Below, one piece after another: positions 17,701 through 22,590 of a stretch of 22,590 nt of DNA (its first letter is position 1; every line of letters starts with the position of its first letter). The position numbers and the translations under genes were made by a program. Source of the stretch: Ascoidea tarda (nom. inval.) (taxonomy: Eukaryota > Ascomycota > Saccharomycetes > Ascoideales > Ascoideaceae); assembly GCA_030560485.1 (NCBI GenBank), contig JAKTTS010000245.1, positions 1 through 22,590 of the forward strand. Reading direction: 5' to 3'. The notes below the pieces were generated by a model. That model was not told the origin of the DNA and made no database searches. It saw only the letters and a list, made by a program, of their open reading frames with translations.

Positions 17701-18026
17701 AAGGTAGAGTCAATCTTAATTGGGGACCTATTATGAAGACTATCTCATCAGATCCATATCAGTTCTTTAAAGATGGTGGATGGGAATTTTTAACTGGAAC
17801 CGATGGAGACGAAGAGTCAGGTGAGTCTGAACAAGAGTCTGAGTTTCAAGCAAGTGATTCGGACCCTGAAGACGAAACTGACAGCTACAGCGAAAGCGAA
17901 GAAGACGATTACAGTGGAAGTTCCAGCGAGGAAGCCAGTTCAAGTGAAGAAGAAGAAGGTGAAGACTGGGATGAGTTGGATAGGAAAGCTGCTAAAGCTG
18001 ATAGCAGGAGGGCAGAGAGGTTTTAA
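14724..18026 (+). CDS. SPT16: FACT histone chaperone subunit Spt16
   Basis: Spt16 with Pob3 forms FACT, which loosens and rebuilds nucleosomes during transcription and replication. The 1,100-residue product starts [20 protein letters not shown]. The N-terminal lobe spans about 1-165. The catalytically inactive M24 aminopeptidase-like fold spans about 180-440, with [30 protein letters not shown] and GRTFLIDP. An Asn/Ser/Lys-rich linker runs from about 450 to 555. The conserved middle part includes [20 protein letters not shown] and [14 protein letters not shown]. A pleckstrin-like region has [31 protein letters not shown] and [20 protein letters not shown]. The Rtt106-like part has [20 protein letters not shown] and ends [12 protein letters not shown]-like (seen as [12 protein letters not shown]). 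A strongly acidic Ser/Glu/Asp tail begins near 1027. S. cerevisiae Spt16 is 1,035 residues; the linker explains the difference. Start 14724 is the first in-frame ATG. No CTG codon was found. Confidence 0.97.
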   Translation: [1100 protein letters not shown]

Positions 18027-18395
18027 ATCGAACTAGACCAGCCCGTAGTTATGATTTTATATTGACAATTTTTACTATGTATTTGAAGAACGAGTATCGA
18101 AATAAACCACTGAAATGCTCAAGCACCCAATCAGCTTTTTGACATGAAAAGCGAAATTTCCTGCCCTTTTACTCCATTACTAATCGGCTTCGTGCGATTT
18201 GCGGGCGATGAGCCAGAAAATAAAAATTTGTTCACATCAAAACAGACAAAGTGAGGGTATATAAGAGTGTCAAAGAGTGTATAAAAGTGTATAAGAGTGT
18301 ATTTCTGCTGAGAGCTTTGTTGTATTATATTTTGTATATTCCACTACACTACTAAATACCATCGATTGCTATCTAGCCATTGGCATACTTGAGCA
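18027..18395 (+). promoter_or_regulatory. spacer with SPT16 3' end and NAR1 promoter
   Basis: These 369 bases separate two co-oriented genes. The first part should hold the SPT16 polyadenylation region. CCAATCAG lies at 18127-18134, about 265 bp before the NAR1 start. A TATATAAG box lies at 18258-18265 and leads straight into four 10-bp tandem units. No RNA gene is seen. Confidence 0.55.
18261..18300 (+). repeat. four tandem 10-bp units in the NAR1 promoter
   Basis: The units are ATAAGAGTGT, CAAAGAGTGT, ATAAAAGTGT and ATAAGAGTGT, with no bases between. The first and last are identical. The spacing equals about one helical turn, so any protein reading AAGAGTGT would bind on one face of the DNA. 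The array begins inside a TATATAAG box and ends about 95 bp before the NAR1 ATG. Confidence 0.85.
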
Positions 18396-20231
18396 ATGAG
18401 TGCGATTCTAAGTGCAGACGATTTGAACGATTTCATTACCCCAGGCCTAGCATGTATCAAGCCAGATGTGATAACCAGAAACAAGAACCAGAACAGCAAA
18501 CAAGAAACACAGGACATCGAACATGAAAACGAATACGAGATCAAAGTCACAGAAACTGAGGTGTTTGAGATATCGAAAGATGGCTCTAGGAAGACACTAG
18601 ACCAGGTGAATATTTCGCTCACAGACTGTTTGGCATGTTCTGGGTGTATAACATCAGCGGAAGAAATATTGATATCCAACCATTCACACAAGAAGTTGAT
18701 AAGTGATCTAGAAGAAAATAAGAACAATACAAAGAAGAAACAGTTTGCTGTCAGTATAAGCAACCAAACAAGGGCATCCCTAGCGAATTCATTAAATTTA
18801 TCGATTTACAATATTGATCTATTGCTAATTGATTTCTTTATAGATTTTTTGAAGTTCCAGTATATTGTCGGCACAGAATTGGCTAGAGTGATAAGTTTAT
18901 ATTATTCGATTCAAGACATTATAAACAAACAACACAGTACAGATAATGGAAAGGCAAAAAATAGCAAAGGTCCATTATTAAGCAGCATTTGTCCAGGATG
19001 GGTTTGCTATGCCGAAAAGACACATCCGTTTATTTTGAGTCAGTTATCAGATATTAAATCGGAACAGCAGATTATTGGTACAATATTAAAGAATTTAGTA
19101 TCAAGCGAATTAAATCATGCAATAGATGATGTTTACCATTTGTCTATAATGCCATGTTTCGATAAGAAATTAGAGGCAGCAAGGCCTGAAAAGTTTGGTC
19201 AACAAGATATTAAAAATAATGAAAATAACAGCAATAGCAATAACAGTCAAGGTAGAGATGTTGATGTTGATTGTGTTATTACAGCAAAAGAGTTGGTCCA
19301 GCTAATGATTGAAATGAACTATCCTGTGAACGAAGTAATTGAAAAAAAATTTGACAACTTTTATCTTAAAAATATCTATAATTTAGATGAAATGAGTGAG
19401 ATATATTTAAAGTATTTGCCCAAGAAATGGCCGATCAATGGAATAGAGTCCTGGGGAAACAACTTTAATGGAGATTCAACCTCAGGAAATTATTCGTACA
19501 TTTACTTGTTATATTTACAAAAAAAATTACAAAAAGAGAAAAATATGAATAACACAAAGATAATTAAAATAAATGGGAAAAACAGCGATATTTATGAGTA
19601 TCATCTAGTTAATTTAGACGATAACAATAACAAACTTGGTTCTGCTAGTGTGATTAATGGGTTCAAGAATATTCAAAACTTGAAACGTAAATTGAAGACC
19701 AACAACAGTAATAATAATAGTAACAGCAATAGTAATGGAGTCGTTGGCAATGGAAGTGTTAAACCCAAGAGAATGAATGGACTAATCGCTAAAAGAAGAG
19801 CTCGTGAGTTGAGTAAAAAAAGAGGCAATGGTGGTCGAAATGGCAGAAATGGCAGAAATGGCAACGATATTAATGGTGGTGTTGGTGAGTTATTGCAGGT
19901 CGACCCAGTTAGTTGTGATTTTGTTGAAGTAATGGCCTGTCCCAGTGGATGCATTAATGGGGGAGGACAAATCAACGGAAGCGAACAGGATAAGAATAAA
20001 AACAGCGATAAGGCACTCAAGAAGAATATCGAGAACTCTACGTTGAAGTATGGGGATATTGAGAAGATCAAAAAGCTAGACTTTATCGAAAACGATCAGG
20101 CTGAAGCAAAAATGACAGAGTTTATTAAAATGTTTTGCAAGCAATATAAAATGGAGGAGAACCGGTTTTTGAGAACAAGCTTCAACGAGGTGTTAAGCAA
20201 TCCAGACACAGTTATCTTCAGCAAATGGTAG
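18396..20231 (+). CDS. NAR1: cytosolic iron-sulfur assembly protein Nar1
   Basis: Nar1 is the Fe-only-hydrogenase-like component of the cytosolic iron-sulfur assembly machinery. It links the early scaffold to the targeting complex. The 611-residue product keeps all eight expected cysteines: Cys20, then Cys78, Cys81 and Cys84 (CLACSGC) for the N-terminal cluster, and Cys199 (SICPGWVCY), Cys254 (IMPCFDKKLEAARPE), Cys515 and Cys519 (MACPSGCINGGGQI) for the second. The last residue is Trp (FSKW), in keeping with the C-terminal Trp that Nar1 uses to contact the targeting complex. S. cerevisiae Nar1 is 491 residues. Here extra length lies at about 30-60, 270-290 and especially 430-495, where an Asn/Ser run is followed by a basic Arg/Gly/Asn tract. 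The start at 18396 matches the family start. It is convergent with the twin-CX9C gene, 30 bp between stops. No CTG codon was found. Confidence 0.95.
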   Translation: MSAILSADDLNDFITPGLACIKPDVITRNKNQNSKQETQDIEHENEYEIKVTETEVFEISKDGSRKTLDQVNISLTDCLACSGCITSAEEILISNHSHKKLISDLEENKNNTKKKQFAVSISNQTRASLANSLNLSIYNIDLLLIDFFIDFLKFQYIVGTELARVISLYYSIQDIINKQHSTDNGKAKNSKGPLLSSICPGWVCYAEKTHPFILSQLSDIKSEQQIIGTILKNLVSSELNHAIDDVYHLSIMPCFDKKLEAARPEKFGQQDIKNNENNSNSNNSQGRDVDVDCVITAKELVQLMIEMNYPVNEVIEKKFDNFYLKNIYNLDEMSEIYLKYLPKKWPINGIESWGNNFNGDSTSGNYSYIYLLYLQKKLQKEKNMNNTKIIKINGKNSDIYEYHLVNLDDNNNKLGSASVINGFKNIQNLKRKLKTNNSNNNSNSNSNGVVGNGSVKPKRMNGLIAKRRARELSKKRGNGGRNGRNGRNGNDINGGVGELLQVDPVSCDFVEVMACPSGCINGGGQINGSEQDKNKNSDKALKKNIENSTLKYGDIEKIKKLDFIENDQAEAKMTEFIKMFCKQYKMEENRFLRTSFNEVLSNPDTVIFSKW

Positions 20232-20261
20232 TGGTGGAAATGGAGCGTAGTCAGAAGAGTC
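20232..20261. terminator. 30-bp gap between convergent stops
   Basis: The NAR1 stop and the stop of the twin-CX9C gene are only 30 bases apart. Both 3' untranslated regions must therefore run into the opposite gene, giving overlapping antisense transcripts. Confidence 0.5.
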
Positions 20262-20465
20262 TCACACACTCTTCCTGAGCTGGTCACTAACACACTTTTT
20301 GAAAGCAGAGAACTCCTTCTCGCACACGCCCTGGGAGATGGTGGTGTAGGTATTGAGGATGCACTGGGCGTAGTGCTCGCCAACAGCAGCACATGAGGCA
20401 GAGGCAGAGAGCATTCTCCTGGCAGGTCTTGTGGTTAATAGATGTGGTTTCTTGAGCGAGGACAT
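20262..20465 (-). CDS. small twin-CX9C protein, NDUFAF8-like
   Basis: The 67-residue product starts MSSLKKPHLLTTRPARRMLS. It contains two CX9C motifs: CAAVGEHYAQC and, 14 residues later, CEKEFSAFKKC. Twin CX9C proteins are imported into the mitochondrial intermembrane space and oxidised by Mia40, or in some cases reach the matrix. The second motif (CxxEFxxFKxC) and the overall size resemble NDUFAF8 (C17orf89), which stabilises the complex I assembly factor NDUFAF5, so a complex I role is suggested but not proved. The first in-frame ATG is at 20465; the frame stays open to 20531 without another ATG. A CCAAT box on the same strand (20679-20675) would fit Hap control of a respiratory gene. A longer frame of 109 codons (20616 down to 20287) overlaps the whole gene in another frame. 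Other twin-CX9C families remain possible. Confidence 0.7.
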   Translation of the reverse strand: MSSLKKPHLLTTRPARRMLSASASCAAVGEHYAQCILNTYTTISQGVCEKEFSAFKKCVSDQLRKSV

Positions 20466-21312
20466 TGGGGTTTCTGCTTCTTCTGCTTCTGCTTCTGCTT
20501 CCTCTTTCGATTCCTTCGATGTGATTTGCAAGATCTTTCTGTGTGGCAGCCCAAAGAGGCAATAACTGAGGCTTGTTGTATATGGTTAGGGATCTCAACA
20601 TAGAAAAGCCGCTCACATAATCTTATTGTTGGTACTTTTCCCACTACCACAGTGAAAACACGCGCTGTTACCGCATTGGGTAATAAAAAAGGGAGTAGAT
20701 TTTTTTTTTCTGCTTTTTTCCTCCATTTTTTTCTGTGCTTCTTCACCAGACTTCTTCTCGTTTTTATTCTTTATTCAATATATCTATATATCTAGTGTAT
20801 CTGATACATTCACTAGTTTCTCATATTGTTTTCTGTTGATTGTTTTATAATCCAGTCATCACAAGTAGCCTGCTCCTTGGGTATTGTCTTTTGCTCTTCT
20901 CTAAGGCACTACTGTCCATTGATTGTTGATAATAGTCCAGTTTCCATTAGCCAGAATACGATTTTAATACTGTTTTAATACTCTTTATCACTATTTTAAC
21001 ATTATTTTCTTTAAAGTAACAACCTAGGAATTTTATTAATCGTTTATTGATAACTTATTAATTTACCGATTCACTAATTTTTTACTTCCAAATTAGTCAT
21101 AAACTAGATTAAATCTCATATTTGTTGGAAATATCGTATTATATTCTATTATAATATATCTTTCTTAATTGTTTAGAATTTTTTTGTTGATTTGTTTCTT
21201 TGTTTGTGTGTTTGTGTGGATCTTAAATTTTAAGAGCCTCTGATTATTCTCAGTTGATTACTATTTATCATTGAACCTAATATAATCATAATTAGATTTT
21301 ATTGAAAAGAAA
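20466..21312. other. long divergent spacer between the twin-CX9C gene and the 21313 gene
   Basis: About 847 bases lie between the two starts. A CTTCTG-type microsatellite lies at about 20477-20506. An inverted repeat TTACC-GCATTG-GGTAA (20668-20683) contains a CCAAT on the minus strand. From about 20690 to 21312 the plus strand is rich in T and TTG/TTT words, typical of the long leader or promoter of a regulated yeast gene. No tRNA, known small RNA or convincing coding frame was seen. Confidence 0.5.
20668..20683 (-). promoter_or_regulatory. inverted repeat with CCAAT box upstream of the twin-CX9C gene
   Basis: TTACC and GGTAA arms flank a 6-base centre. The minus strand reads CCCAATGCGG, giving a CCAAT at 20679-20675 about 210 bp upstream of the ATG at 20465. 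Hap2/3/5 binding is plausible for a respiratory gene. This is a motif match only. Confidence 0.3.
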
Positions 21313-22491
21313 ATGCCAAATGAATCTAATTTTTCTTCTACCACTCCTTTGAATCAAGATGTCAACCAAAAGGAGTCTCCACCACACTTTATTCAAGATG
21401 TTTCAAATCAGAATGATACTAATCTCTTTAATAATCAAACCAATGAAAAAGACAATAACGCTAATATGAATAGCAATAGCAATCAAAATCAAAACAACTC
21501 TAATGATTCAAGTAATTCTGACGACTATAATGATTCGGACGAGTCTGATTACTCTGAAAACTCTGAGAACTCCAAAAATTCCAATGATTCCCATCTTGAT
21601 GACACCGATGACAAGAATAAAACCAAGGTTGGTTACAATAATGTTCCCAATCAAATTCCATCGAATCAATCTAATGAGTCTTTTGACTCTAGCGCCACAA
21701 CAAATCCAGTTAATTCCATTGAAACCTTCAAAGGATCTGAAGAACTTAAAATCTCAGAGGACTCTAAAGACTTTAACAACCATGATAACCAAAACCCATC
21801 TGAAAATAGCAATAAACAAGAGAACAATAATGATGATAATATTAATGACAATAATAATAATAGCAATAATGATAATGATAGCGCTAGCGAAAATGTAACT
21901 GAAAGCGTAAGCGAAAGTGGGAATTCTAGCGATAGCGATAATAACAACGACAGTGAAAGCGACAATGACAGTGACAGCGATAATGAAAGTGATAGCGATA
22001 GCGATGAAGATAGTATTAGTAACAATAATGATGACCAAATTGAAATTGAAAATACCAATACCAATACCAACACCATTGATGAATTAGACTCAAACATCTT
22101 ACTAGCCACTATTGATAAAGAGATCCCATTGTCTCCTTTAATTTTGAACACCGAAAATATTAAAGATCCAGATACCGATAATCAAAAATTAGAGTCCTCC
22201 ACTGTCGACTCAGATTATGATCCTGAAAATGTTTTATTTAACAAAGATATAAAAGACCCTCCATCTGATTCAAACAAAAAATCAGGCTCTCCTACTCCAA
22301 AGAAATCATCGCCATTTACAAATAAAAATGCAATTCCAAATTTGAAATCAAAGTCCAATTTTAATTTTGGTTTCCTCAAAGAAGAAGAAGATAAAATCGA
22401 AAAGGCAAATAAAGCCAAAAAGGCCAACAAAAAAAGTACTACTCCAAGTGATAATAAACCAAGTGGTATCAATCCAAATGATATTAACAAT

Positions 22492-22525
<34 letters not shown>

Positions 22526-22533
22526 TTAATAAT

Positions 22534-22590
<57 letters not shown>
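21313..22590 (+). CDS. acidic Asn/Ser/Asp-rich protein of unknown function, 3' end outside the window
   Basis: The frame is open from the ATG at 21313 (MPNESNFSSTTPLNQD) for 426 codons to the window edge without a stop. Most of what is visible is disordered. An Asn/Asp/Ser-rich start is followed by a dense Ser-Asp/Glu stretch at about residues 190-240. Then comes a more complex part with NILLATIDKEIPLSPLILN and DYDPENVLFNKDIKDPP at about 255-318, and a Lys/Pro/Ser-rich segment with SPTPKKSSPF. NFNFGFLKEEEDKIEKANKA lies near 350-370, and a poly-Asn tract reaches the edge. No domain is visible, so any folded part must lie beyond the window. Such N-terminal regions are common in yeast chromatin and transcription proteins, but that is only an impression. 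No CTG codon was found. Confidence 0.75.
21885..22020 (+). repeat. Ser-Asp/Glu codon repeat
   Basis: A run of AGC/AGT codons alternating with GAT, GAC, GAA and AAT codons encodes a highly acidic Ser-Asp tract (SDSDNESDSDSDEDS at its end). The mix of synonymous codons means the DNA repeat is imperfect, while the protein repeat is strong, suggesting selection on the protein. Many Ser-Asp/Glu pairs are possible casein kinase 2 sites. Confidence 0.7.
22479..22590 (+). repeat. AAT/ATT trinucleotide microsatellite (poly-Asn), runs off the window
   Basis: The tract is almost pure AAT codons broken by a few ATT and AAC codons. It begins near 22479 and continues to the last base, so the window ends inside it. 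It encodes poly-Asn with a few Ile. The purity of the last 40 or so bases suggests recent slippage and length variation between strains. Assembly length here should be treated with care. Confidence 0.9.

Noticed and set aside
21666-22151. A long Leu/Ser-rich minus-strand frame resembling a membrane protein.
   Set aside because: It is the antisense of the Ser/Asp/Asn-rich codon repeats of the 21313 gene; repetitive LSLSLS content is an artefact of those codons.
1-22590. tRNA genes, rRNA, transposons, LTR or virus-like elements, and CRISPR-like arrays.
   Set aside because: No GGTTCRA-type B box with a foldable cloverleaf, no transposase or reverse transcriptase motifs, no long terminal repeats and no regularly spaced repeat-spacer array were seen on either strand.

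Overview
The window looks like a gene-dense, AT-rich nuclear segment of a budding yeast (Saccharomycotina). The evidence is the short intergenic gaps, almost no introns except a GTATGT-type intron directly after the ATG of a ribosomal protein gene, long Asn/Ser/Asp-rich inserts in conserved proteins, and recognisable yeast genes (RPS17, CCZ1, NRK1, VPS33, SPT16, NAR1). Counting by eye, in-frame CTG codons number only about five in roughly 5,800 codons, and two of these are in the one broken gene. This, together with one CTG at a position where sister repeats carry Ser, suggests a lineage with a reassigned CUG codon (Serinales, or the Ascoidea/Saccharomycopsis group). That placement is inference. 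A small twin-CX9C protein resembling the complex I assembly factor NDUFAF8 suggests the yeast keeps respiratory complex I.

Layout, left to right. 1-266: AT-rich DNA with a degenerate 23-bp tandem repeat. 267-1119 (-): an uncharacterised gene whose frame is broken once in a homopolymer. 1610-2901 (-): RPS17 with an 881-nt intron. 2902-3602: divergent promoter with a Tbf1-like motif and GATA-type sites. 3603-4841 (+): SLC35F6-like membrane transporter, convergent with CCZ1 (4913-7312, -). 7313-8119: divergent spacer with an unexplained GC-richer patch. 8120-10708 (+): large F-box/leucine-rich-repeat protein. 10873-11757 (+): NRK1, convergent with VPS33 (11915-14389, -). 14390-14723: GC-rich divergent promoter. 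14724-18026 (+): SPT16. 18396-20231 (+): NAR1, convergent at 30 bp with the twin-CX9C gene (20262-20465, -). 20466-21312: long divergent spacer. 21313 to the window end (+): the start of a long, acidic, Asn-rich unknown protein.

The genes do not form one pathway. Ccz1 (Rab7 exchange factor subunit) and Vps33 (HOPS/CORVET SM protein) act in sequence in vacuole fusion. Nar1 (cytosolic Fe-S assembly) and the NDUFAF8-like protein both serve Fe-S or respiratory biogenesis and are convergent neighbours. I found no mobile element, virus-like element, CRISPR array, tRNA or rRNA. I see no convincing new multi-gene system. The best leads are the CTG depletion, the broken gene, the large F-box/SDS22-type LRR protein, the fully overlapping alternative frame on the twin-CX9C gene, and the structured promoters of NAR1 and of the 3603 gene.
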